This document shows positions 9,913 to 18,147 of a DNA stretch of 64,000 nt, one piece after another. The stretch comes from an uncultured Lachnospiraceae bacterium (GTDB lineage Bacteria; Bacillota; Clostridia; Lachnospirales; Lachnospiraceae), in the NCBI GenBank assembly GCA_900548905.1, contig URMK01000011.1:62001-126000 (forward strand), in the 5' to 3' direction. The translations under genes were made by a program, and so were the position numbers. How positions within the stretch are numbered: the first letter of the stretch is position 1; every line of letters starts with the position of its first letter. The notes below the pieces were generated by a model, which saw only the letters and a list, made by a program, of their open reading frames with translations, was not told where the DNA came from and made no database searches.

Positions 9913-10464
9913 TTACTCAGCTGCTTCTGCGGTATCAGCTGCCGGAGCCTCTTCTGCTGCGGGTGCCTCACATGCGCCTGCGCCGCCTTTTTCAGCCAGC
10001 TGCTTCATGACGCGTGCAAAATTGGTGATAGGCGACTGGATGCTTCCAAGCAGTTTGGAGAGCAGTTCGTCTCTGGAAGGGATCTGGGAAATTGCAGCCA
10101 TCCCCTGTGCGTCGTATACGGCGCCTTCCACTACACCGGCTTTGATTTCAAGCTTGTTCGCAGTCTTTGCAAATTTTGCAAGTTCCCTGGCAGGTGCGGT
10201 AGCATCTGCGGAAGAAATTGCGATTGCGCTGGGTCCTTCCAGGAAAGGTGCCAGTGCTTCAAAGTCTGTTCCCTTGAAAGCAAAGTTCATCATTGTGTTC
10301 TTGTAAACTTTGTAGTTGATGCCTGCTTCACGAAGCTGTTTACGCAGAGCGGTATCCTGTTCTACGGTAAGTCCGCGGTAGTCAACCAGTACAACCGACT
10401 GTGCGTCCTTGATTGCTTCGGAAATCTCTGCAACTACAGGTGCTTTAAGTTCAACTTTTGCCAT
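9913..10464 (-). CDS. rplJ: 50S ribosomal protein L10
   Basis: 183 residues. L10 binds 23S rRNA and carries the L7/L12 dimers. The typical N-terminal part (VLVDYRGLTVEQDTALRKQL) is seen, with an Ala/Glu-rich C-terminal extension. AAGGAGG stands 8 nt before the ATG. It is the first gene of rplJ-rplL and is preceded by an L10-leader RNA with an attenuator, so it is expected to be autoregulated by L10(L12)4 binding. Confidence 0.97.
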   Translation of the reverse strand: MAKVELKAPVVAEISEAIKDAQSVVLVDYRGLTVEQDTALRKQLREAGINYKVYKNTMMNFAFKGTDFEALAPFLEGPSAIAISSADATAPARELAKFAKTANKLEIKAGVVEGAVYDAQGMAAISQIPSRDELLSKLLGSIQSPITNFARVMKQLAEKGGAGACEAPAAEEAPAADTAEAAE

Positions 10465-10567
10465 TTCTTTACCTCCTTATAGATTTTTCTGAAAACGAGT
10501 TCAGTGCCGAAAAGGAGTAAACGCCGCTGCGGCCGGAAGTCCTGAGACTGCAGCCGGATATAAAAAA

Positions 10568-10706
10568 CCTCCCTGTGAAGACACAGAGAGGATAAGTTAC
10601 GTAAATTCGCGTTACAAACGTTAACTCTTTTCCTCGGCAGGCGCTCTTTCCTTATACCGGGCTACCGGTACCTGCTGTCTTCGGCTTGGTCAATTAAGAC
10701 CTTATT
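10568..10706 (-). ncRNA. L10 leader (ribosomal autoregulatory RNA) with attenuator hairpin
   Basis: The transcript upstream of rplJ holds the L10-leader signature GCCTGCCGAGG (10632-10642). It ends in a 10-bp terminator (arms 10582-10591 and 10568-10577, loop TCTT) followed by TTTTTT (10562-10567). In Firmicutes this leader is bound by the L10-L12 complex to favour termination. About 100 nt without other recognisable signals separate the attenuator from rplJ. Confidence 0.85.
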
Positions 10707-10707
10707 C

Positions 10708-10736
10708 AGACTATCATAAAACACGTTTCCTGTCAA
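10708..10736 (-). promoter_or_regulatory. Promoter of rplJ-rplL
   Basis: Perfect TTGACA (10731-10736), a 17-nt spacer, then TAGTCT (10708-10713) with an extended -10 TG (TGATAGTCT). The leader RNA starts a few bases downstream. This separates rplJL from rplKA, which has its own promoter at 17.9 kb. Confidence 0.75.
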
Positions 10737-10793
10737 CGTATTTTTTTACTTTTATGCCTTAATTCTCCCCGTATTTTCAACGCCCGGATGGTA

Positions 10794-12701
10794 TTACTTT
10801 GTGACCATTTTATCCAGGGGCAGACCCGTGGCTTTTTCAAACCGTTGTGCCCATTCCCCGGTGCGGTAAAAAACCAGCGCACCCTGGCCATTATCGCCGG
10901 TGACATAAAACCGTTCTTCCGCATCCGTTTCATCCAAAAGCCCGTTCAGCACACCCAGGATATTCCCGTCAATCCAGTCGTATTCCATCTTCATGTCCCA
11001 GCTGTACGGCTGTCCTTCCCATTTCAGGAAGACGGTTATTTTACCGGTGCCCTGTTCCCAGTCCGCCTTATCCGTGTCCTCCCCCATGTCCGCCACACGG
11101 TCAAGGGGGCTTCCCTTCGCCAGCGCAAGCATTCCTTCCAGGACATGGATATAGTCGGTGCCCACATCCATCCCTTCAAAATCAAACCAGAAAACCTGTG
11201 TGGGGTAACCGGTGATTTCCCAGTTTTCGTCATAAGAGGGAGAACCCATCCCTGTCAGCAGCCAGGTATAGGGATAGCCTTCCACATAAGGCTGCATCCG
11301 GTATTCCTCCATGGACGCCCGGGCCGACTCCACCGTTTCCGCGGGCACCTCAAACCCCAGGGAGGCAAGTACCTTCACCTGGGTATCCAAAGGCACATAA
11401 TCCGGATAATCCTCCGGCCGGAACACTTCTTCCCCATCCGGAACGGTTTCATACACGGGATTTTCCATGCTTTCCTGAATCAGGCGCATATTTCTTCGCA
11501 TCCCAATCCATACGCCGGTGAGCAGAAGCAGAAGAATCAGAATAACGGCGCCTACGACGAATGCCCATACGGGCCAGTATTTCACCCGTTTCCCGGGAAG
11601 GTACCGAAGCCCTTTTTGTCCGCAGAAGGCGCACATCCGTGCCGCCTGGTCCGCACTCTCCATATTTTCTTTGGGAATGGGGATGAACTGGGTCTTATTT
11701 TTCTTGAACAGGAAAAACAGATATTCCGTTTCCACCACCCAGCCGAATTGATCCCAGGGCAGAAAGCTTTTATTATGGCCTGCCAGGGACTCCACAATCC
11801 CTTCCTCCAGAAACGTAATTTCCCATGACCCATAAATATCATTCTGTACATCTCCCGCCTTCAGCTTCCGTCGTATGCTTTTTTCGGGATCCGCTTTCCA
11901 CCGTACCAGCACTATGAAAAGCAGGAGGAGAAAGAGGACGGCAGGGAAGAGAATGGTACGGTCGGAGGTCATAAAATACCAGATTACGGCGGCAAATGCA
12001 AAGACTGTGCCATATACCCCGATCACCAGCATTTGTCCCCGGGGAAATCCCAGGGTCCTCCCGTTGATTACCGCCACGGCTTCCCTGTATATCCAGATCC
12101 ATTTTTCCTGCTCCATAAAAAAAGAAAAATGAAATCGGCCGGTGCCGCCGGGCGCACATCCCTCCTGCGCCGGCGGCGTCCCTCCCTGCACCCGCTTCGG
12201 CCCTACGGCCTCCGGATCCGGGCAAGGCGGGGGGCAGGCCGGATTACGCATCTGATCCAGGAACGCATCCAGTTCCTGTCCGCTCTCAAATACCCGCAGC
12301 GGCATGGGATACCAGGCAAGCCGTCTTTTGGACTGGGGATACCCCAGCATGAGGATGCTGCCCGTTTTCCGCATTACGGTGATACGGCCGCAGGGTATTT
12401 CACTGCAGCCGGCGGCACTGCATTTCAGCAGCCCGTCCTCCACCCACATAATACGCCGTTCCAGGAAATGCTCCTTTTTCAGGAAGCGGAAGGTACGCAC
12501 CACATCCAGGATGACAGCCGCAAGGAATAAAAGCAGCAGAGCTGCGCTGGCCACAGGAGCCACGAACAGCTCCACCAAACACAGGATAAACAGAATTATC
12601 CACATGGCAGGCCGTCTGCGGTACAGATCCGCCACCGCCTTGATGCAGAACTCCCGCAGTTCTTTTTCCGTAAAGCGAAAGGTATATTTATACTGATTCA
12701 T
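10794..12701 (-). CDS. Membrane protein with two YcxB-like domains
   Basis: 635 residues. The N-terminal half has two membrane segments (about 32-65, WIILFILCLVELF...) and a YcxB-like beta domain (WVEDGLLKCSAAG...ITVMRKTGSILML). The arrangement repeats after residue 225: two membrane segments, then GSWEITFLEEGIVE...FLPWDQFGWVVETE...LFFLFKKNKTQFIPIP, the YcxB C-terminal signature. A third membrane segment (about 380-400) leads to a 230-residue acidic extracytoplasmic part I do not recognise. A Pro/Gly-rich linker (ACPPPCPDPEA) joins the halves. GAGGGA lies 5 nt before the ATG. Function unknown; it sits between the L10 promoter and a terminator, inside a ribosomal protein region. Confidence 0.6.
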   Translation of the reverse strand: MNQYKYTFRFTEKELREFCIKAVADLYRRRPAMWIILFILCLVELFVAPVASAALLLLFLAAVILDVVRTFRFLKKEHFLERRIMWVEDGLLKCSAAGCSEIPCGRITVMRKTGSILMLGYPQSKRRLAWYPMPLRVFESGQELDAFLDQMRNPACPPPCPDPEAVGPKRVQGGTPPAQEGCAPGGTGRFHFSFFMEQEKWIWIYREAVAVINGRTLGFPRGQMLVIGVYGTVFAFAAVIWYFMTSDRTILFPAVLFLLLLFIVLVRWKADPEKSIRRKLKAGDVQNDIYGSWEITFLEEGIVESLAGHNKSFLPWDQFGWVVETEYLFFLFKKNKTQFIPIPKENMESADQAARMCAFCGQKGLRYLPGKRVKYWPVWAFVVGAVILILLLLLTGVWIGMRRNMRLIQESMENPVYETVPDGEEVFRPEDYPDYVPLDTQVKVLASLGFEVPAETVESARASMEEYRMQPYVEGYPYTWLLTGMGSPSYDENWEITGYPTQVFWFDFEGMDVGTDYIHVLEGMLALAKGSPLDRVADMGEDTDKADWEQGTGKITVFLKWEGQPYSWDMKMEYDWIDGNILGVLNGLLDETDAEERFYVTGDNGQGALVFYRTGEWAQRFEKATGLPLDKMVTK

Positions 12702-12712
12702 AAGCTTCCCTC

Positions 12713-12747
12713 AAAAAAAGCGGGTGAAATTCTGTCATTCCACCCGC
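12713..12747 (-). terminator. Terminator after the 12.8-15.2 kb envelope genes
   Basis: GCGGGTGGAAT pairs with ATTTCACCCGC (11 bp, one G-U) around GACAG and is followed by seven T. It separates the 12774-13910 gene from the YcxB-like gene, which then needs its own promoter or read-through. Confidence 0.85.
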
Positions 12748-12773
12748 AGATATACAAATTTCCGGTTCGGGGA

Positions 12774-13910
12774 TCAGTAATTGCTTTCCCCGCCGTCACG
12801 GAAGTACGCATCCGTCTGTTCCATATTTTTCGCCGGATTATACTTCAGGTTCAGGAACTGATCATAGTTTTTCTGATAGCAGGTCTCCAGCTCTTTGCTG
12901 TAGCCTATTACCATATGAGGCTGTTCTTCCCCGTAAAATTTCAATGCTTCCTGGGTTTCCGCCTCGGAAAGGTTTATGGAGAACATTTTCTTTGCCGTTG
13001 TAAAGAGTCTCATCTGGCTGGCGCTGTTTTTCCCGGTCCGCCTGTAATAATAACCCCAGAGCAAATCGCCGTTGGACAGAATCTTTGCTTTTGGCCCGTC
13101 CATATAAATGGTCCATTTTCTTCCTACCCAGACATTTTTGCCGATGGGATGCGCCTGAGAGAAATCCGCTTCGATAGCCGCCATGGAAACGGTAGTGTCG
13201 TTCCGCAGATACGCATTAACAGAAGAAATGTAAGTGCTGTTGAAATAGTTGATAATATTATAAATGAAATAAATCAGCAGAAGAAGGGCCGCCGCCATGC
13301 ATACCCAGAAAAAGCCTGCAGACTGGCCTCCGATTTTAGCAGTATCCACCGTGTAAAGGTAAATCACATCAAATTCATTTTCTTCCACGCCCATTTCCGT
13401 CAGCGTTTCCTTGTAATATCTTTCCAACTGTGAACTGAGCTTAGTCCAGGTTCCCGTAACCGTGGTGGCGGCCGGCGGTGCTACCGTTCCGGTCTCATCA
13501 AACCAGTAGTCCCAGGTATCATCTATTTTGTCATAGAAATCGGACTGCACGTTCTTATTCATATAGACGCTGTAATAATACCAAATGGATGCATTCCGTT
13601 CATAATCATCAAAGGCATTGAATACAATATAGCTGTTGCCGTCCACCCGGGTACTCTTATGGCCTGAGGTGGTATTGGTGGTTGTGGTACTGTGCTCCAC
13701 ATAGTCCGCGAGGTAATTTTCCACGTCTATGGTTACATATTTTCCTTCATAAGCATCCGGAGATGATGTCAGGTCAAGTTTTGTCGGTCCGGTTATCACA
13801 TCAAAAATCGCAAATTTTGTCAGAGCAAGCAGACCGATTACAATGACGATGGATACGATAGCCCTCGTCATCCTTGATTTTCCGGATTTTTTCTTCAGTG
13901 TCTCCAGCAT
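12774..13910 (-). CDS. Membrane protein of unknown function (DUF6709-like)
   Basis: 378 residues. One membrane segment near the N-terminus (IVSIVIVIGLLALTKFAIF, about 18-36) is followed by an extracytoplasmic domain with a Thr-rich loop (TTTTNTTSGHKST), a second segment (about 205-225, FFWVCMAAALLLLIYFIYNI) and a cytoplasmic C-terminal domain with YcxB/PH-like strands (VGRKWTIYMDGPKAKIL). GGGGAGA lies 8 nt before the ATG. It lies 41 nt after the CapA-like gene and ends at a strong terminator, so the two form an operon. I think this is the DUF6709 type, but a profile search is needed. Confidence 0.5.
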   Translation of the reverse strand: MLETLKKKSGKSRMTRAIVSIVIVIGLLALTKFAIFDVITGPTKLDLTSSPDAYEGKYVTIDVENYLADYVEHSTTTTNTTSGHKSTRVDGNSYIVFNAFDDYERNASIWYYYSVYMNKNVQSDFYDKIDDTWDYWFDETGTVAPPAATTVTGTWTKLSSQLERYYKETLTEMGVEENEFDVIYLYTVDTAKIGGQSAGFFWVCMAAALLLLIYFIYNIINYFNSTYISSVNAYLRNDTTVSMAAIEADFSQAHPIGKNVWVGRKWTIYMDGPKAKILSNGDLLWGYYYRRTGKNSASQMRLFTTAKKMFSINLSEAETQEALKFYGEEQPHMVIGYSKELETCYQKNYDQFLNLKYNPAKNMEQTDAYFRDGGESNY

Positions 13911-13951
13911 ATTTTTTATCTCCCCTCGTTTCTGTTATTCATTCCCGCAGG

Positions 13952-15214
13952 TTATACTCCGGGTTTGGTAACAAACCCTTCTCCGTCAATAAAAACCTCC
14001 GGAGAAAGGTTCTGCATATGACGGATTACCCTGTCTTTTTCGCCGCCGGCAAGAAGGGAGGTATAGCAATCCTTCTGAAGTGCCGGGATGAACTGAAAGC
14101 TCTTCAATGTCCCGCTTTCACTGTCGAGTGTAACCTTAACAAGACAGGTATCCAGTGTTTTGGAATTAAAAAGAAAATTCCCCAGGCTGTAAATCACCGG
14201 GGTTTCCCCGAAATAGGCGATCCCCTGCAGCACATGGGGGTGGTCGCCGATGATCAAATCCGCTCCTGCCGCAGCAATCTGAGGCGCCTGTTCCTTCTGG
14301 GCCCAGTCCGTATCTGTGGTGCTTTCCGTTCCCCAATGGATGTAAACCACTACAAAATCACTTTCCGCTTTTGCTTTGGCAACCTCCTGAAGCAGCATGT
14401 CCACATTCCGGCAGCGGAATACGCCGGGCGAGTTCTCCGCCGCTCCTTTGGTATCCGGATTATCCACCCGTTCTATCTGCGTTGCGGAAAGAAAAGCGAT
14501 CTTCACATCCCCTGCAATAAAATACACGGGTTTTACCGCTTCCTCCAGGTTCCGGCCCGCCCCCACATAGGGCATCCCTATGGCCTGAAGAGTATCCAGG
14601 GTATCCGTGAGGGATACCTCCCCGTAATCATAGGAATGGTTATTGGCAAGGGAAACCAGATCGGCTCCCATATCCAGCAGATAGGAGGCGTGGGCGGGAT
14701 CCGCCCGAAAGGTAAATGTCTTGCCGGGAGTAGGGGTGCCTCTTTTGGTATAAGTGAACTCATTATTCACCATAAAAATATCGGCTTCCCGCATCTGCCC
14801 GAGAAGTTCGGGATCGATGCTTCCCTCTATCCCCTTTCCCCGGCTTTTCATTTTAGACATAATGGCATAGCCGTCATCAAACAGGATATCCCCGGCAAAA
14901 ACGAGTGAAACCTCATCCTCCGCCGAAGGTGTCACGGAATAGATGTTCTGTGCGTTCATCAGCTCCGGATCCGCCAGGATGTCGGCATACTTCCCGGCCT
15001 TCGCCGATTCCTCCTCCGCAGCCATAGCCGTCTCCCCGTTAAAAAGGGAGACCACCTCCCCTTCCACAGTGACTGCTGCCAGAGCCATCCCTTCACTGCC
15101 CAGAAAAGCCCAGCTCACAAGGAGCGCCGCACTGCCGAGAGAGATTGTGATGATCAGCGTCAGGAAAAAAATACTGATTCTGCCTGTCCTTTTCTTTCTT
15201 TTCCGTTCCGCCAA
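13952..15214 (-). CDS. CapA-family metallophosphoesterase-like protein
   Basis: 420 residues starting at TTG (15214), with GGGAGG 7 nt upstream. A single N-terminal membrane anchor (IFFLTLIITISLGSAALLV) precedes the CapA/PgsA domain: FAGDILFD near 106, MVNNEFTY, SLANNHSYDYG, YIHWGTE, GDHPHVLQG and YSLGNFLF. Family members act in capsule and poly-gamma-glutamate systems, or as cell-surface phosphatases of unclear substrate. No pgsBC genes are nearby, so a role in polyglutamate is not supported. It is the first gene of a two-gene operon. Confidence 0.85.
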   Translation of the reverse strand: MAERKRKKRTGRISIFFLTLIITISLGSAALLVSWAFLGSEGMALAAVTVEGEVVSLFNGETAMAAEEESAKAGKYADILADPELMNAQNIYSVTPSAEDEVSLVFAGDILFDDGYAIMSKMKSRGKGIEGSIDPELLGQMREADIFMVNNEFTYTKRGTPTPGKTFTFRADPAHASYLLDMGADLVSLANNHSYDYGEVSLTDTLDTLQAIGMPYVGAGRNLEEAVKPVYFIAGDVKIAFLSATQIERVDNPDTKGAAENSPGVFRCRNVDMLLQEVAKAKAESDFVVVYIHWGTESTTDTDWAQKEQAPQIAAAGADLIIGDHPHVLQGIAYFGETPVIYSLGNFLFNSKTLDTCLVKVTLDSESGTLKSFQFIPALQKDCYTSLLAGGEKDRVIRHMQNLSPEVFIDGEGFVTKPGV

Positions 15215-15350
15215 ACTTCTTCCTCCCTTACTTTTTTTCTGGCTCCTTCCTGATCCTATTATCAGGGCTATTGTTCATTCCGTCAAGTCCATACGGTTAA
15301 AAGTATGTATGGAAACAACAACGCAGTCCCCGGCCAACCTTTTCCTCCAT

Positions 15351-15381
15351 AAAAAAACACGGCCGATACATCGGCCGTGTC
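15351..15381 (-). terminator. Terminator after rplA
   Basis: ACACGGCCGAT and its complement form an 11-bp stem around a 2-nt turn, followed by seven T on the minus strand, 18 nt after the rplA stop. It closes the rpmG-secE-nusG-rplK-rplA unit, so rplJL downstream is independent. Confidence 0.92.
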
Positions 15382-15398
15382 TGTGCTGCCCGCATGAA

Positions 15399-16088
15399 TT
15401 AATATTTGGCAACAGATACCTTTACACCAGGTCCCATGGTGGAAGCCAGGGTAATGCTTCTCAGATACTGTCCCTTCAGTGCGGAAGGTTTTGCCTTTAC
15501 GATGGCATCCATAAGGGCGCTGAAGTTCTCAAGCAGCTTTTCTTCGGAGAAGGAAGCTTTTCCAACCGGAACATGAACGATATTGGATTTATCCAGTCTG
15601 TATTCAATCTTACCGGCTTTGATATCGTTGATAGCCTTGGTTACGTCCATGGTTACGGTACCTGCCTTGGGGTTGGGCATTAAGCCTTTGGGTCCCAGGA
15701 CTTTACCGAGACGTCCAACCACACCCATCATATCAGGGGTAGCTACTACAACGTCGAAGTCAAGCCAACCTTCGTTCTGGATCTTGGGGATAAGCTCATC
15801 GCCTCCCACATAATCTGCTCCGGCAGCTTCTGCTTCGTTTACTTTATCGCCCTTTGCGAATACCAGTACCTTAACGGTTTTACCGGTTCCGTTGGGAAGG
15901 ACAACAGCACCACGGATCTGCTGTTCTGCATGACGTCCGTCACAGCCTGTTCTGATATGGACTTCGATGGTTTCGTCAAATTTGGCGGTTGCTGTCTTCT
16001 TTGCCAGTGCAATTGCATCAGCAGGTTCATAAGCGGTAGCGCGGTCTACTAATTTAGCAGCTTCGCTGTATTTTTTACCATGTTTCAT
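15399..16088 (-). CDS. rplA: 50S ribosomal protein L1
   Basis: 229 residues. L1 binds 23S rRNA at the E-site stalk and usually represses its own operon. Typical L1 segments are present (YEPADAIALAKKTATAKFDE; GVVGRLGKVLGPKGLMPNPK; LDKSNIVHVPVGK). The start is the ATG at 16088 with GGAGG 8 nt upstream; a TTG two codons earlier is too close to the SD. Last gene of its operon, 90 nt after rplK. Confidence 0.97.
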   Translation of the reverse strand: MKHGKKYSEAAKLVDRATAYEPADAIALAKKTATAKFDETIEVHIRTGCDGRHAEQQIRGAVVLPNGTGKTVKVLVFAKGDKVNEAEAAGADYVGGDELIPKIQNEGWLDFDVVVATPDMMGVVGRLGKVLGPKGLMPNPKAGTVTMDVTKAINDIKAGKIEYRLDKSNIVHVPVGKASFSEEKLLENFSALMDAIVKAKPSALKGQYLRSITLASTMGPGVKVSVAKY

Positions 16089-16178
16089 TTTCAATTCCTC
16101 CGTTGGTTATTAACGCAGTACTTGTGTTTTCGGTTCTCCCGTAAGGAAGGCCGGAATACTGCTCCCAATTAATTTGTT

Positions 16179-16604
16179 TTAGTCTTCTACTACAATACCC
16201 ATGCTTCTTGCCGTACCAGCGATCATGCTCATTGCTGTTTCCAGGCTTGCAGCATTCAGGTCAGGCATCTTCATTTCTGCGATTTCCTTAACCTTGTCCT
16301 TGGAGATAGTTGCAACTTTGGTCTTGTTCGGAACACCGGAACCGGATTTTAAGTTGCATGCTTTCTTCAGCAGCACTGCAGCAGGCGGAGTCTTGGTTAC
16401 GAAACTGAAGCTTCTGTCTGCGTAAACAGTAATTACAACGGGGATGATTAAATCTCCCTTGTCTGCTGTCCTTGCATTGAACTGTTTGGTAAACTCAACA
16501 ATGTTAACACCGTGCTGTCCGAGTGCAGGTCCAACCGGGGGAGCTGGTGTCGCTTTACCAGCAGGAATCTGTAACTTGATGTATCCTGTAACTTTCTTTG
16601 CCAT
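16179..16604 (-). CDS. rplK: 50S ribosomal protein L11
   Basis: 141 residues, the normal length. L11 forms the GTPase-associated centre with 23S rRNA. It shows the proline-rich linker region (PAPPVGPALGQHGVNI) and the C-terminal rRNA-binding domain (SGVPNKTKVATISKDKV, GTARSMGI). The ATG at 16604 has AGGAGGTG 6 nt upstream; an in-frame GTG 9 nt earlier is part of that SD. It lies between nusG (147 nt) and rplA. Confidence 0.97.
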   Translation of the reverse strand: MAKKVTGYIKLQIPAGKATPAPPVGPALGQHGVNIVEFTKQFNARTADKGDLIIPVVITVYADRSFSFVTKTPPAAVLLKKACNLKSGSGVPNKTKVATISKDKVKEIAEMKMPDLNAASLETAMSMIAGTARSMGIVVED

Positions 16605-16751
16605 GTCAGGCACCTCCTAAATATAATGTGGTATGGCGCAGCCAAAATGCACGTGATACGTTCACGCGGCCCGTTTCCTCCGTAGCCTGCGGCCTTTCGG
16701 AACCGGAACGCTGCTTCCACAGTTCAACGGATTGCTCCATTAAACATCAAA

Positions 16752-17270
16752 CTATTGTAATTTACGAACCTCTGCAAAACTGATTTCCACAGGGGTCTCC
16801 CTGCCGAACAGTTCTACATTAATCGTAGCGGTCTGCTTGCTGTAATCGATTCTCTGTACAACGCCTACCGTATCTTTCCAAGCCCCTGCAACAACAACGA
16901 TCATATCGCCTTCCGCAAAGTCGATGGAAACATTTTCCTGTCTAATGCCAAGCGGTTTCATTTCCGCTTCCGTAAGCGGCACCGGTTTGCTTCCCGGTCC
17001 TACAAACCCTGTTACACCTCTGGTATTACGTACGACATACCAGGTATCATCATTCATGACCATGTTAATCAGGACATAGCCGGGGAACATCTTCTTCTGG
17101 ACTGTTTTCCTTGCTCCGTTTTTCATCTCCACAACATCCTGCATGGGGACACGGACCTCCAGAATTTCTTCTTCCAGGTGCCTGTTTTCTATTGTCTTTT
17201 CAATGTTGGCCTTTACCTTATTCTCATATCCGGAATAGGTATGAACCACATACCAGTTTGCTTCTGCCAT
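16752..17270 (-). CDS. nusG: Transcription termination/antitermination factor NusG
   Basis: 172 residues. The NGN domain (WYVVHTYSGYENKVKANIE; FPGYVLINMVMNDDTWYVVR; VTGFVGPGSKPVPL) is followed by a KOW domain (FAEGDMIVVVAGAWKDTVGVV). It binds RNA polymerase beta' and modulates pausing and Rho function. GGGGGT lies 6 nt upstream. It follows secE after 15 nt in the conserved secE-nusG-rplK-rplA order. Confidence 0.97.
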   Translation of the reverse strand: MAEANWYVVHTYSGYENKVKANIEKTIENRHLEEEILEVRVPMQDVVEMKNGARKTVQKKMFPGYVLINMVMNDDTWYVVRNTRGVTGFVGPGSKPVPLTEAEMKPLGIRQENVSIDFAEGDMIVVVAGAWKDTVGVVQRIDYSKQTATINVELFGRETPVEISFAEVRKLQ

Positions 17271-17285
17271 ACGTTACCCCCACTG

Positions 17286-17492
17286 TTATTTTACAAGGAA
17301 ATCAACTGCATACTGAAGGATCATGTCCAATATGGCAATGATGCCTCCCAGTACAATTGAAATTCCCACAACAGCAACGGATTGTCTAAGCAGCAGCTCC
17401 CTGTCCGGCCATGTGATTTTCCTGAATTCTGCTTTTACACCATCAAAGAATTTCGGCTTGGACGCTTTTTCTTCACTTGAGGAATTTCCCAT
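17286..17492 (-). CDS. secE: Preprotein translocase subunit SecE
   Basis: 68 residues with a single C-terminal membrane helix (VAVVGISIVLGGIIAILDMI), preceded by the amphipathic motif FFDGVKAEFRKITWPDR typical of short SecE. It clamps SecY in the translocon. It lies between rpmG and nusG with GAGAGGTG before the ATG. Confidence 0.95.
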   Translation of the reverse strand: MGNSSSEEKASKPKFFDGVKAEFRKITWPDRELLLRQSVAVVGISIVLGGIIAILDMILQYAVDFLVK

Positions 17493-17521
17493 TACTTACA
17501 CCTCTCTGTCCGTCGGGCTGA

Positions 17522-17671
17522 TTACTTGGTTTCTTTGTGCGTTGTGTGCTTCTTGCAGAATCTGCAGTATTTGCTGGTTTCCATTCTGTCCGGATGTGTT
17601 TTCTTATCCTTTGTTGTGTTGTAGTTACGCTGCTTGCACTCCGTACATGCCAATGTGATTCTTGTACGCAT
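17522..17671 (-). CDS. rpmG: 50S ribosomal protein L33
   Basis: 49 residues beginning MRTRITLACTECKQRNY and ending HTTHKETK. Two CxxC pairs (CTEC and CRFC) mark the zinc-binding C+ form of L33. GGAGGTG stands 7 nt before the ATG. First gene of rpmG-secE-nusG-rplK-rplA, 29 nt before secE. Confidence 0.95.
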   Translation of the reverse strand: MRTRITLACTECKQRNYNTTKDKKTHPDRMETSKYCRFCKKHTTHKETK

Positions 17672-17697
17672 GGTATTCCACCTCCACCTTTTTCTCT

Positions 17698-17773
17698 GTT
17701 AAGGATTTGCCAACAAATAGCTTGTGCAGTCAGCCGGGCTGACTGTACGAGTTATTTGTTGACAAATCCTAAC
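17698..17773 (-). repeat. 76-nt near-perfect inverted repeat in the rpmG leader
   Basis: Arms 17698-17735 and 17737-17773 match except for four transitions and one bulge, with a 1-nt centre. Read as plus-strand RNA, three of the four differences become G-U pairs and one is C-A. Read as leader (minus) RNA, one is G-U and three are A-C. No T-run follows on the minus strand, so it is not an ordinary terminator of this operon. It may be a small palindromic mobile repeat, or a structured leader element. Confidence 0.7.
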
Positions 17774-17923
17774 CTATATTTTCTCACGATAGCTTCTCGT
17801 CTTTATTCACTCCATGAATGCCGACAAACGCCCGTGGCCAATACCCTTACGGGCAATTGACATACCTGGTCTTTTGAGAATTTTAAGCATAAAAAAAAGA
17901 CCTAAATCTCATCTCGCCATATG

Positions 17924-17953
17924 ACTATAGCATAAGGGACGGCGCAAAGTCAA
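17924..17953 (-). promoter_or_regulatory. Promoter of rpmG-secE-nusG-rplK-rplA
   Basis: TTGACT (17948-17953), an 18-nt spacer and TATAGT (17924-17929) with an extended TGC. The leader is about 245 nt; it contains the long inverted repeat (17698-17773) and a second hairpin around 17830-17853 (GCCCGT/ACGGGC). Between 17954 and 18147, downstream of the activase gene, I see GC-rich sequence without a clear terminator or gene. Confidence 0.8.
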
Positions 17954-18147
17954 GTAATTTTGCAAAATCAAGGGGGAAATATCAAGAGGGAAAACAGAGG
18001 AGGATTGGTAACCGTTCAGGCAGGTCTGCGCGTTTACTGCACAGGCCGTGAGAAATCGCGGCGGCAGCGTGGATCGGTTTCCCGGCCGCCGGCGCCGTCC
18101 ATTGTGACGGGCCTGAAACGGCCGGGGAAAACCGCCTCCTGCCTTCG

